From Deferribacteres bacterium (GTDB taxonomy: Bacteria; Nitrospirota; Thermodesulfovibrionia; UBA6902), in NCBI GenBank assembly GCA_013152795.1, contig JAADFS010000302.1, positions 1-20,249 of the forward strand: DNA of 20,249 nucleotides. The letters run 5' to 3'. Below the pieces are notes generated by a model that saw only the letters and a program-made list of their open reading frames with translations, did not search any database and was not told the DNA's origin. The translations under genes were made by a program, and so were the position numbers. Of this stretch, positions 12,093-19,838 are shown in pieces; positions within the stretch are counted from its first letter, which is position 1, and each line of letters begins with the position of its first letter.

Positions 12093-12518
12093 TTACTCGG
12101 CTATGGGTGTCTGAAAAGGGTTGTCCCCCTCTATGCGGAGCAGTTTCATTGTTTCCTTCTCCAGAACGAGGTCGGCCACCCCTCTGTCTTCGATCTTTCC
12201 GTCTCCGGCAGTCCACCAGGTGCCCCGCCAGTTCAAATTAACCGTCACGGATGAGGCGCCTATCCTCACCAGCCTTGGAGTAAAAGACAGTTCGGCCTTT
12301 TCAAAGAAAAGATTCTTCAGGATACTGTCGGCTGTTTCAGCGCTTACAGTATTCCGCAGTTCATCCCTGTCTTTTGCTTCATATGCCTTTTTTATTTTTT
12401 CAATACGGCTGAAAGCGGCAGTGGCCAAAAGGGAATCAGGAGACGGTTTTACATTCTCCTTGCTGCAGCCTGCTGCCGCCACGACCAGTATGATTAATAC
12501 AATGTAGAGTCTCTTCAT
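12093..12518 (-). CDS. Small lipoprotein of unknown function (possible NTF2-like fold)
   Basis: A 141-residue protein from ATG 12518, where a lipoprotein signal begins immediately: MKRLYIVLIILVVAAAGC with lipobox AAGC at 15-18, lipidated on Cys18. The frame also stays open to an ATG at 12587, but that would bury the signal behind 23 extra residues. The mature part has an Ala/Lys/Glu-rich helix (AAFSRIEKIKKAYEAKD) and then strands ending in NLNWRGTWWTAGDGKIEDRG. This helix-plus-sheet order recalls NTF2-like or DUF4440-type domains that sense or bind small ligands, but I do not recognise a specific family. No Asp stands right after Cys18 to retain it in the inner membrane, so the outer membrane is likely. 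It is the last minus-strand gene before copy A2. Confidence 0.75.
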   Translation of the reverse strand: MKRLYIVLIILVVAAAGCSKENVKPSPDSLLATAAFSRIEKIKKAYEAKDRDELRNTVSAETADSILKNLFFEKAELSFTPRLVRIGASSVTVNLNWRGTWWTAGDGKIEDRGVADLVLEKETMKLLRIEGDNPFQTPIAE

Positions 12519-12639
12519 GATTACCCGCGTAATACTTTCTGAAATGCGCCTGTAAATTTTACATGCTGAAACCTTTTTTTTCAACACGGCTTTTCATCAA
12601 GATTTTATTTTGAGGCAACAGGCACGGCATGTTCAGAAC

Positions 12640-12767
12640 CGGGGGACTTGTTTCATCATGCCCCCCTGACAACTGCACCCTTAACTTTGAACTCCGAACT
12701 CTGAACTTTTTGTTCCCCGCAACTCGCAACCCGGAACTTTCCTGTCCGTTTATGGCAACATTAAAGG
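12640..12767 (+). repeat. Intergenic element, heptamer class, left arm missing (copy B4)
   Basis: Parts in family order: GGGGGACTTGTTTCATCATG, CCCCCCTGACAACTGCACCC, a heptamer run containing TTTGAACTCCGAACTCTGAA, CGCAACTCGCAACCCGG, and a right end TTCCTGTCCG plus TTTATGGCAACATTAAAGG with two single-base insertions. The left arm is not recognisable upstream of about 12640. Confidence 0.7.
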
Positions 12768-12785
12768 TTACACTGCTCATAAAAA

Positions 12786-12823
12786 AAGGGCTTTATTCCC
12801 CCATGCAGCGGAATAAAGCCCTT
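12786..12823 (-). terminator. Rho-independent terminator of the pentahaem cytochrome transcript
   Basis: A perfect 14-bp stem (AAGGGCTTTATTCC at 12786-12799 with GGAATAAAGCCCTT at 12810-12823) has a 10-base loop. On the minus strand it is followed by a run of U from 12787 down to 12781. The plus strand side has only CTTCTTT, so it works mainly for the minus-strand cytochrome gene ending at 12850. Confidence 0.8.
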
Positions 12824-12849
12824 CTTCTTTCAGAAAGTTACAACAGGGC

Positions 12850-14056
12850 TCAGAATTCGACGCGTTTGGTTGCCTTCTTCCACACAGCCTCTTTTCCTTT
12901 TTCATAGATAAATCTGAAAGAGGCCTCTATATCCGCAGCCTTTGTGCCTGCTGGCAGTGGAATTACAAATTTCTGGATATCTTCCTCAAAGGGCTCAACG
13001 CCGAAGTTTGAGCGATACATAGCGGTTATATCCCAGTCATTGAGACCGAGGTAACCTTCCTTGTTGTATTCAGGGTAATGCAGGTCATACAGTGCATACT
13101 CTTTTGTCTTTGAGAATACTACCTTGCCGTTCTGGTCTTGTCACATCCAGTGCCGCTTTAGGTATGTATACTCAGCCGTGCGGCCATTCATGGCCTCCTG
13201 TGTTTGTCACCTTGACGCGCATGCCGATGGCGGGAACAATCTTGTTCTCCAGGTGATAGATATACCGTGACTTGCTGGCCACAATCTCTATATCAACTGC
13301 GGTCTTTGCAAAATCCACGTCAAAGATCCCCGGAAACTTATGGCTCTTGGTCTCATCGCCCGGCATGTGGCAGTCCTGGCAGGTCTTTTTGCCGCCGTTC
13401 TTCACATAGTGCTCATTGTAGCTGGTAACTACCGAAGAGCATACACCCAAAGGCAGTCCCTGGCAGCCGTTATGGCACCGCGCACAGAACTGGGAGGTTT
13501 TGATGACATCAGACTTTACTGTTTCAAATCCTATCTCCTCCTTGTGAGGTGTATCTGTTGAGCCCCTCGGCCCGTAAATTGTTTTTGCCTGGGGATTGCC
13601 GTCAGGCGCTCCTTTCAGGTTGTGGCAGATAAGGCAGTTTACATTCAGTTTAGACAGCTCTTTCTTCGCGCTCTCCCTCTTTGCCTTGCTCTTGGCATCA
13701 GCCGCAGTAACTATCAAATCGGCGATCTTCTCTACAAGGCCGTCCGTTGCATCCTTGACCTGCGGGAGATGGCAGCGGAGACACATTGAGAGGTCCTTTC
13801 TCGTGGTTTGATCCGATTTATCAAGACCCCTCAGGATAAAGGTTCTCCATGTCCTTACAACCCGTGAATCGGAAATAGTCTGGCTGTGCCAGGAGTTCTT
13901 CCATTCATCGTGGGTGTCTTCATGGCAGTCTATGCACGTGTCGATATTGTACATTGCCGCCAGCTCATCTACGGTTGTGGCCTTCTGGGCGAGTGATACC
14001 TGGGGAAGGGTGACCACAGAGGAGATGAGAAAAACCAATGCAATAAATAACCTCAT
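12850..14056 (-). pseudogene. Pentahaem c554-like cytochrome, disrupted by a stop and a frameshift
   Basis: The first part (14056-13172, 294 codons) has a signal peptide (1-23, cleavage near SLAQ) and five haem motifs: CIDCH 41, CLRCH 92, CLICH 141, CARCH 191 and CQDCH 226. A C-terminal beta domain then begins (MRVKVTNTGGHEWPHG) and hits TGA at 13172-13174. In another frame, bases from about 13135 down to the TGA at 12850 continue the same domain without break: DQNGKVVFSKTKEYALYDLH, then LNDWDITAMYRSNFG and KGKEAVWKKATKRVEF. The total span is 1207 bases, one more than a multiple of three. Repair needs both a base shift near 13135-13138 and loss of the TGA. AGGAGG precedes the ATG. All haem sites are before the break. 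This could be real decay or a consensus error; which one is open. Confidence 0.8.
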
Positions 14057-14124
14057 AAAACCTCCTTTCTGTTTTATTATTTTTATGGTGTCGTGTTGCG
14101 CCGGTGATAACTATATAAAATGAC

Positions 14125-14151
14125 AGTTTTTTTCGGAAACGGAAAAAAACT
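14125..14151. promoter_or_regulatory. Perfect palindrome in the start region of the cytochrome transcript
   Basis: AGTTTTTTTC (14125-14134), seven bases, then GAAAAAAACT (14142-14151). It begins about where the minus-strand cytochrome transcript should start and ends 68 bp before its ATG. Possible roles are an operator for a dimeric regulator, such as the divergent LysR protein, or a 5' hairpin in the mRNA. Confidence 0.5.
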
Positions 14152-14156
14152 ATAAC

Positions 14157-14187
14157 ATTATAAACCAATTAATGCTCTCCCTGTCAA
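14157..14187 (-). promoter_or_regulatory. Probable promoter of the pentahaem cytochrome gene
   Basis: Minus strand: perfect TTGACA (14187-14182) and perfect TATAAT (14162-14157) separated by 19 bp. An overlapping TTTATA at 17 bp is the alternative -10. Confidence 0.5.
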
Positions 14188-14290
14188 GGCAATTATTGAT
14201 AATATTCTCATTAATAAACTTTATTGCATCATGATTTTGAAAAAAGGCCTGCCGTGGATTTTTAAATCGAAAAAAACGGCGGTACAGTGA

Positions 14291-14320
14291 TTGACATTAT
14301 TAAAAATCTTAATGTAGAAT
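14291..14320 (+). promoter_or_regulatory. Probable promoter of the LysR gene
   Basis: TTGACA (14291-14296), 18 bp, TAGAAT (14315-14320, 5 of 6). The predicted start near 14327 is only about five bases before ATG 14332, so the mRNA is nearly leaderless. This argues against the upstream in-frame GTG at 14287, which would lie in front of the transcript. Confidence 0.5.
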
Positions 14321-14331
14321 TAAGTATCACC

Positions 14332-15243
14332 ATGGACGATCATAAATTAAAAGTATTTTGCATAGTCGCAGAGACAAAGAGTTTTTCAAGAGCATCGGAG
14401 ATAATCCGCCTTACCCAGCCTGCCGTGAGTCTGCAGATCCAGGCACTCGAAGAGATGTACGGGACCAAACTCTTCAACCGTTCCGGATGCATTATCACGC
14501 TTACGAAGGCAGGAGACATGCTGTACAAATATGCAAAGGAGATCAACGCCCTTTACGCAGCCGCTGAAAAAGAGATAGGCGGGGTCACCGGTCTTGTAAA
14601 AGGCGTCATATCAGTAGGCGCCAGCTCCACGATAGGCAACTATGTCCTGCCGCCCGTGATATCCGACTTCAAGAGAAGATACCCCAAGGTGGGCGTACAC
14701 ATACACATCGGCAATACCAAAAACGTGATTGATTTCTTGAATGCGGGAAGCGTTGATGTGGGCCTTGTTGAAGGAGAGGTCAACAAACAGAAACTGAAGA
14801 TGGAAAAGCTTATTCCCGACGAAATGGTACTCATCATGTCCCCGCATCATCACCTGGCCAAAAAATCCAGCATCTCCATTATGGAACTTTCAAGGGAGCC
14901 CCTGATATTCAGGGAAGAGGGCTCGGGCACAAGACAGGCGATTGAAAAGTACCTCTCAAAGCACGGGATACTCCAGCAGAACCTGAAGATATCCCTTATC
15001 ATGGGCAGTACCGAGTCCATCAAGAGCGCTGTCGAGGAAGGGCTGGGCACATCAATCCTATCAAGGTGGGCCGCGAGAAAAGAATGCCGCTATGGAAGCC
15101 TCAAGACAGCGGTCTTCAAGGAAGACAAATTCGTCAGGGACTTTTCCCTTGTATATAAAAAGTCCAAAGAGCCTTCCCATACGATTGAACAGTTCATAGG
15201 ATTCCTGAGGCGCTACCCCTTCAACAAGCTCCTGAATTCCTGA
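14332..15243 (+). CDS. LysR-family transcriptional regulator
   Basis: A 303-residue protein of standard LysR length. The N-terminal winged helix (residues 1-63: MDDHKLKVFCIVAETKSFSR, then TQPAVSLQIQALEEMYGTKL and FNRS) is typical. A linker helix (65-85) follows, then a periplasmic-binding-protein-like effector domain (89-295; ISVGASSTIGNYVLPPVISD, DVGLVEG, FREEGSGTR, GLGTSILS). The effector-domain pattern is of the CysB/CysL/CbbR-like kind; the ligand cannot be told. ATG 14332 is preferred because LysR proteins start a few residues before the helix and a promoter overlaps the upstream extension; there is no clear ribosome site. It is divergent from the pentahaem cytochrome, the usual arrangement for a LysR protein and its target, so control of that gene is a reasonable inference. 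Confidence 0.92.
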   Translation: MDDHKLKVFCIVAETKSFSRASEIIRLTQPAVSLQIQALEEMYGTKLFNRSGCIITLTKAGDMLYKYAKEINALYAAAEKEIGGVTGLVKGVISVGASSTIGNYVLPPVISDFKRRYPKVGVHIHIGNTKNVIDFLNAGSVDVGLVEGEVNKQKLKMEKLIPDEMVLIMSPHHHLAKKSSISIMELSREPLIFREEGSGTRQAIEKYLSKHGILQQNLKISLIMGSTESIKSAVEEGLGTSILSRWAARKECRYGSLKTAVFKEDKFVRDFSLVYKKSKEPSHTIEQFIGFLRRYPFNKLLNS

Positions 15244-15270
15244 TAATTTTTCCCTCATTATTTTATTCTC

Positions 15271-15484
15271 CAAATAAAAAACCGGCAGGAGAGCCTTGCG
15301 CAAAAAGCTTTACCTGCGATTCCGTCAGAGGTAAGAGGTCACCCCCCCTCCCCCTAACCCCCTCCCGCGAGGGGAGGGGGGACTTGTTTTTTTCTGCACC
15401 CTGCACTCAGAACTTAGAACTCTGAACTTAGAACTCTGAACTTTATTCCCAGCAACTCTCTTGCCCGTTCATGCAATGTTAAGG
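15271..15484 (+). repeat. Intergenic palindromic element, heptamer class (copy B3)
   Basis: The left arm, weakened, has AAAAAACCGGCAGGAG and AAAAAGCTTTACCTGCGATT. The core has a G/C hairpin (CCCCCTCCC and GGGAGGGGG, around 15358-15380), GACTTGTTTTTTTCTGCACC, and heptamers of the kinds CAGAACT, TAGAACT and CTGAACT. The right end is TTGCCCG then TTCATGCAATGTTAAGG. It lies between the LysR gene and the glycosyltransferase. Confidence 0.8.
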
Positions 15485-15490
15485 TATACT
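15461..15490 (+). promoter_or_regulatory. Possible promoter formed by the end of copy B3
   Basis: TTGCCC (15461-15466, 4 of 6) inside the element right arm, 18 bp, then TATACT (15485-15490, 5 of 6) just outside it. Predicted start near 15497, three bases before the glycosyltransferase ATG (15500), which has no good ribosome site. Confidence 0.35.
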
Positions 15491-15499
15491 TAAAGTTGA

Positions 15500-16480
15500 A
15501 TGATTTCAGTCGTCATCCCCACATATAACGCGGAAAGATTCATGCCGGCCCTTCTGGACTCCATATTCAGACAGGCGGTCGATGACATGGAAGTGATCAT
15601 TGTCGACGACTGCTCCACTGACAACACCGTAAAAATCGCGGAAAATTATCCGGTAAGGGTCATACGCTCCGACAGGAACGCCGGCCCTGCAAGGGCACGG
15701 AACAAGGGGGTTGAGGCGGCGGCCGGCGATATCATATTCTTCCTTGATTCGGATGTCATTGTGCTTGACGGGACCATCCGCGAGGTAAAAGACTACTTTG
15801 AAAAAAACCCGTCGGCAAACTGCGTCATCGGTATCTGCTCCACCGAGCCGCTGAACAGCGGATTTGTGCCGAGATATATGGCGATGTTCGAATACATACA
15901 TCTCATCGGACGGCAGTTCGACAGGGTAAGCGTCTTTGCACCCAGGTGCGGGGCCATAAAAAAGGAGCTGTTTCTGAGAATCGGAGGCTATGATGAAAAT
16001 TACAGGGGGGCTGATGTCGAGGACTTCGAGCTGGCAAGAAGGATAAATAAAACGGACAGCATTATCCTGAATCCACGCATGATTGTAAAACACCAGTTTG
16101 CGGATTTCAGGCAGGCCCTTAAAATTTACTTCAGGCGCACCGTAATGTGGGTGCACCTGTTCTTCAGGGAGAAACAGCTCGACAATGCGGGCCCGACTTC
16201 ACCGGCCAACGGCATAGCGGCGATATGCGCCTTTTCAAGCTTCCTCCTGCTCTTTCTCATGCCGTATTTAAGCACTGCAAAACCTGCTTTCATGTTTCTG
16301 ATCGCCGTTTACCTGGTGTCGAATCTGAAATGGTGGAATTTCATGAGAAAGGAAGCCGGCCTCCCGTTTGCGTTGAAGGCATTGCCGCTGAATTACCTTC
16401 TGGGCATTGAAATAATGGGCTCTGCGGTCTATGCAGTGCTGGCCTATCCTTTTACAGACAAGGATACTATTCCCGGATAA
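15500..16480 (+). CDS. Family 2 glycosyltransferase with C-terminal membrane segments
   Basis: A 326-residue GT-A type enzyme. The nucleotide-sugar fold starts at MISVVIPTYN, with Asp36-Asp37 (VIIVDDCSTDNT) and the metal-binding DSD at 83-85 (FFLDSDV). NAGPARARNKG lies at 60-70. GGYDENYRGADVEDFELARR (163-181) carries the likely catalytic Glu174-Asp175. Three hydrophobic segments (about 237-257, 261-279, 296-318) anchor it in the inner membrane, so the acceptor is probably a lipid or lipid-linked glycan. The donor sugar cannot be told. The radical SAM gene begins four bases after the stop and is presumably co-transcribed. The start has no Shine-Dalgarno; a promoter at the edge of copy B3 may give a very short leader. 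Confidence 0.9.
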   Translation: MISVVIPTYNAERFMPALLDSIFRQAVDDMEVIIVDDCSTDNTVKIAENYPVRVIRSDRNAGPARARNKGVEAAAGDIIFFLDSDVIVLDGTIREVKDYFEKNPSANCVIGICSTEPLNSGFVPRYMAMFEYIHLIGRQFDRVSVFAPRCGAIKKELFLRIGGYDENYRGADVEDFELARRINKTDSIILNPRMIVKHQFADFRQALKIYFRRTVMWVHLFFREKQLDNAGPTSPANGIAAICAFSSFLLLFLMPYLSTAKPAFMFLIAVYLVSNLKWWNFMRKEAGLPFALKALPLNYLLGIEIMGSAVYAVLAYPFTDKDTIPG

Positions 16481-16484
16481 GACT

Positions 16485-17957
16485 ATGGAAAAAAACCTGG
16501 TTGTTTTAGGCTATGCAAATGCAAGCCCTTTTCCCTATCACGCGTGGACACCCCTCGCAATACTTTCTGTGGGCGCCTACCTGGAGCAGCACGGAATAGA
16601 GGTCGAGTATTTTGATGAGAGGATACACAAAAAAGAGCGTTTCATCCGGTTGGTTCAGAGAAACCCCATCCTTGTAGGCCTCTCGACCATGACCTGTTTC
16701 CAGATAAAGAACACCCTGCGCCTTGCAAAGATTTCCCGCAGGATCAACCCTGCTATCCCCCTTGTCTGGGGCGGTACGCATCCCACCATGATGGCGGAGC
16801 AAACGCTTGAGTCCCCTCTCGTGGATTTCGTCGTCAAGGGAGAGGGGGAGCAGACCATGCTTGAGCTTGTCAGGGCATTGCAGGAAGGAGAAAAGGATTT
16901 CAGCAATATCAACGGGCTCGGCTGGAAAAAAGACGGCAGGAACATCCTCAATCCGGACAGGGACTTCCTGGACATCGAGACACTGCCGTTTCCCTATGAC
17001 GGCAAGGGAAGGGAGATACTGTCCGAGTATGTAAGGAGGGCCGGTGACACACTGGAAAACATAGGCTATGAATCATCAAGGGGATGCCCGCACAAGTGCG
17101 GCTTCTGCTATAACGTGTTCTTCCACAAAAACGTATGCAGGGTAAAGAGCCCGGGCAAGGTAAGGGCCGAGCTACTGAAGCTGAAACAACTGGGGGTCCA
17201 CAAGATGACCTTTTATGATGATACCTTTCTGGCGGGCAGGAAAGACCTCATGTACGATATCCTGGACCTGCTGAAGGAGCTGAATTTCAAATGGATTGCA
17301 AATGTGCGGATAAACACATTCAACGAGGAGCTTCTCAGGAAATTCAAGGAAAGCGGCTGCGTATACCTGTTTTTCGGCGTAGAGTCGCCTGACGATGAGG
17401 TGCTGAAATATATCAGGAAGGGCCAGAACAGGAAGATGATCGACAAGGGGATCAGTGTTGTCTCAAAGGGAGGCATACCGACCCTGTACTCGCTCATGAT
17501 CGGCCTTCCCAATGAAACTGAAGAGCAGATGAACAGGACACTGGACTTTGCGGATGAAATACGCAGGAGGCATCCGGGGGCGGAAGTGCCTATCCAGCCT
17601 TATGTGCCGCTGCCGGGGACACTCCTGTATGAAGAGGCCGTCAAGGCCGGTTTCAGGCCCCCTTCACACCTCGAGGGGTGGAAGAATTTTACCAATGACG
17701 AGGTCAGGAACCCGTGGGTGAAGAACCCGAAGCTGCTGAATGCGATATACATCAATTCGTTTCTTGCATTCCGCTATGACAGGTTTTTAAAGAACTTCTG
17801 GAGCAGACTCATATTCGGGCCCCTGCACAAACTGTCGCTCTGGAGGTGGAAGAACAGGAATTACAGTTTCTTTATCGAGCTCTATCTATACCTGGCATAC
17901 AAGCGGTCGGGCAGGTTTTTTATTTTTCTTGAAAAGGCAATAAAGAATAAAGCTTAG
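16485..17957 (+). CDS. B12-binding domain radical SAM protein
   Basis: A 490-residue class B type radical SAM enzyme. The N-terminal cobalamin-binding Rossmann domain (5-135) includes LVWGGTHPTMMAEQTL and VVKGEGEQTMLELV. The radical SAM barrel (about 193-400) has the 4Fe-4S motif Cys201-x3-Cys205-x2-Cys208 (SRGCPHKCGFCYN). A C-terminal helical region (410-490) is rich in aromatic and basic residues. Such proteins methylate or rearrange unreactive carbons in lipids, cofactors or natural products; the substrate is unknown. ATG 16485, four bases after the glycosyltransferase stop, fits the family start (KNLVVLGYANASPFP); the frame is open to 16431 only by overlap. Its link to a membrane glycosyltransferase suggests lipid or glycolipid modification, which is inference. 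The stop TAG is in the edge of a repeat arm. Confidence 0.9.
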   Translation: MEKNLVVLGYANASPFPYHAWTPLAILSVGAYLEQHGIEVEYFDERIHKKERFIRLVQRNPILVGLSTMTCFQIKNTLRLAKISRRINPAIPLVWGGTHPTMMAEQTLESPLVDFVVKGEGEQTMLELVRALQEGEKDFSNINGLGWKKDGRNILNPDRDFLDIETLPFPYDGKGREILSEYVRRAGDTLENIGYESSRGCPHKCGFCYNVFFHKNVCRVKSPGKVRAELLKLKQLGVHKMTFYDDTFLAGRKDLMYDILDLLKELNFKWIANVRINTFNEELLRKFKESGCVYLFFGVESPDDEVLKYIRKGQNRKMIDKGISVVSKGGIPTLYSLMIGLPNETEEQMNRTLDFADEIRRRHPGAEVPIQPYVPLPGTLLYEEAVKAGFRPPSHLEGWKNFTNDEVRNPWVKNPKLLNAIYINSFLAFRYDRFLKNFWSRLIFGPLHKLSLWRWKNRNYSFFIELYLYLAYKRSGRFFIFLEKAIKNKA

Positions 17958-17996
17958 TTGCATAAACAGGCAGGGAAGTCTGCCGGAAAACCTTAA
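17953..17996 (+). repeat. Solo left arm of the intergenic element family before mutL
   Basis: It reads CTTAGTTGCATAAACAGGC, then AGTCTGCCGGAAAA and CCTTAA, two bases before the mutL ATG. It includes the stop codon of the radical SAM gene and fills the whole gap, leaving mutL with no recognisable Shine-Dalgarno. Confidence 0.65.
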
Positions 17997-17997
17997 A

Positions 17998-19725
17998 ATG
18001 TCAAGGATCTCAATTCTTCCGGATAATCTTATCGACAAGATAGCCGCGGGCGAGGTCATAGAACGGCCTGCAGCGGTCGTGAGGGAGCTTGTCGATAATG
18101 CCATTGACGCCGCTGCAACCGCAATCGATGTGGAAGTCCTGCACGGCGGCAGGAAATTGATAAAGGTATCCGACAATGGAACCGGAATGGACAGGGAAGA
18201 CGCTTCACTGTGCTTCCAGAGGCATGCAACCAGCAAGATCAGGACTGAAGAGGAACTCTTCGGCATATCCACGCTCGGCTTCAGGGGGGAGGCCCTGCCT
18301 GCAATAGCCTCGGTGTCAAAGGTCACCCTGACGACATTCTCTGGCAATTCGGATACAGGCACAAGGGTGGAGATCGGCGCCGACCGGCAAAGGGTGGTCT
18401 CCGAAGCACCCCCTGTAAAAGGTACGACCGTGGAGATAAGGGATCTGTTTTACAACACGCCGGCAAGGAAGAAGTTCCTGAAGACCATCACAACCGAGCT
18501 TTCACACATTATCGAGACAGTGCTCCAGAAGGCCCTTGCATATCCCGGCATATCCTTTACACTCATCCATAATAAGAACCATCTCATAAACGCCCCTGCC
18601 GCGTCAGGCCTGAAAGAGAGATTCATACAGCTTTACGGGGAGGAAACGGCCGGTGAGTTCCTGGAGGTGAAAAAGGAATCGGACGGCATAAGGATCAGCG
18701 GGTTTATATCATCACCTGATTTTACCAGGGCGTCGAGGAGCCACCAGTTTATCTTTGTGAACAGGCGACCCGTAAAAAATACTACCGTAAGCCATGCAGT
18801 CTACAGTGCCTGCCGCGATGCAATCTCAGGGGACAGGCATCCGGCCTATTTCCTGTTTCTTGAAATCGACCCGGCAAAAGTGGATGTAAACGTCCATCCG
18901 GCAAAGCGAGAAGTAAAATTTGAAAGGCCGGATGAGATACACAGGGTTACAGGCGCTGCTGTTTACGAAGCGCTTAATCCAGGGTACGAAATAGACGTGT
19001 CATCCCCCCCGGCGCCACAGCCCACCGCATACCGCGGGACGACCCCGACGCCGTACACACCGCGGGACAATACGCCGCACACTGAACCGGCAACCGTTGT
19101 ATCCGATAATGTGCAGGCGGATTTCTTCACCTCCGGAATCATGCAGGAGGTGCGTTCATTTTTCCATATCGGCGAATCCTTTGTGGCAACCGTCTCGGAC
19201 AGGGGACTCGTTATTATTGACCAGCATGCCGCACACGAAAGGATACTGTACGAAAGATTTCTGAAAAAGACATCCATTGAGGCAGAGCCGCTTTTCCTGC
19301 CTGTAAGGATAGAACTGCCGGTCAAGGAATTCCGCATTATTATTGAACACAGGGACTTCCTCAGGGGCTTCGGCCTTGATATCGAAGATTTCGGTGCAAA
19401 CAACATAATCGTAAGGGCACTGCCCCGGGACCTCCGCAAAGCGGACCTCAGGGGACTGCTCATGGATATTGCGGCCGGTATCATCGAGGAGGAGACAAGC
19501 GGGATAAAGAGCGATTTGTCGGAAGAAACCCTGCTGAAAAGGACAGCGGCAAGCCTTGCATGCCACAGGTCGGTAAGGGGCAGGGGACATCTTACAAATG
19601 AAGAACTCTCGAAAATGCTGGCAGAGCTCGACGCCGCGGAAGAGCCCGATAAATGCCCCCACGGCCGGCCCACGAGAATCATACTGTCAATGGATGAGCT
19701 GAACAGGATGTTCAGGAGGAAATGA
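17998..19725 (+). CDS. mutL: DNA mismatch repair protein MutL (endonuclease type)
   Basis: A 575-residue MutL. The N-terminal GHKL ATPase has Glu30 and Asn34 in RELVDNAIDA, DNGTGM (59-64), HATSK (76-80) and GFRGEAL (94-100). The transducer domain follows to about 330, with NVHPAKREVKF at 298-308. A Pro/Thr-rich linker (331-385) leads to the dimerisation and nuclease domain. The endonuclease motif DQHAAHERILYE (408-419), the ACHRSVR motif (521-527) and CPHGRP (553-558) are all present, as in MutL proteins that nick DNA themselves and act without MutH. It coordinates MutS-dependent mismatch repair. Start ATG 17998 matches the family opening (ISILPDNLIDKIAAGEV). A repeat arm abuts the start. No mutS is in this window. 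Confidence 0.97.
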   Translation: MSRISILPDNLIDKIAAGEVIERPAAVVRELVDNAIDAAATAIDVEVLHGGRKLIKVSDNGTGMDREDASLCFQRHATSKIRTEEELFGISTLGFRGEALPAIASVSKVTLTTFSGNSDTGTRVEIGADRQRVVSEAPPVKGTTVEIRDLFYNTPARKKFLKTITTELSHIIETVLQKALAYPGISFTLIHNKNHLINAPAASGLKERFIQLYGEETAGEFLEVKKESDGIRISGFISSPDFTRASRSHQFIFVNRRPVKNTTVSHAVYSACRDAISGDRHPAYFLFLEIDPAKVDVNVHPAKREVKFERPDEIHRVTGAAVYEALNPGYEIDVSSPPAPQPTAYRGTTPTPYTPRDNTPHTEPATVVSDNVQADFFTSGIMQEVRSFFHIGESFVATVSDRGLVIIDQHAAHERILYERFLKKTSIEAEPLFLPVRIELPVKEFRIIIEHRDFLRGFGLDIEDFGANNIIVRALPRDLRKADLRGLLMDIAAGIIEEETSGIKSDLSEETLLKRTAASLACHRSVRGRGHLTNEELSKMLAELDAAEEPDKCPHGRPTRIILSMDELNRMFRRK

Positions 19726-19794
19726 ATGATCCTTACAGTTGTGCAGCCAGCAGGGGTAACCTTCAACAAGCAGGTGACCAATCCGATTGACTAA
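19726..19794 (+). CDS. Possible 22-codon ORF or gene remnant after mutL
   Basis: ATG 19726 follows directly on the mutL TGA, with GGAGG (at the end of mutL) at suitable distance. It encodes MILTVVQPAGVTFNKQVTNP then Ile-Asp and TAA. It is too short to assign. It may be the truncated start of a longer gene or a chance frame; no homology is recognised. Confidence 0.25.
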   Translation: MILTVVQPAGVTFNKQVTNPID

Positions 19795-19838
19795 ACACAA
19801 TGCCTTTGTTAAGCTAAATTTTAAAAGGGGGATTTAAT

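Noticed and set aside
12093..12587. Longer 164-residue start for the lipoprotein
   Set aside because: It would place 23 residues before a textbook lipoprotein signal sequence.
13172..13174. TGA read as an amino acid (recoding or selenocysteine) in the pentahaem cytochrome
   Set aside because: A frameshift is also needed in the same 40 bases, no selenocysteine-insertion structure is evident, and TGA serves as a normal stop in nikM, clpS and mutL.
13125..13180. Programmed ribosomal frameshift
   Set aside because: No slippery heptamer of the X-XXY-YYZ type or following pseudoknot is seen, and an in-frame stop would be met before the shift site.
18963..19781. Minus-strand ORF of 272 codons
   Set aside because: Antisense to mutL, Ser-rich with no recognisable domain; mutL has all family motifs.
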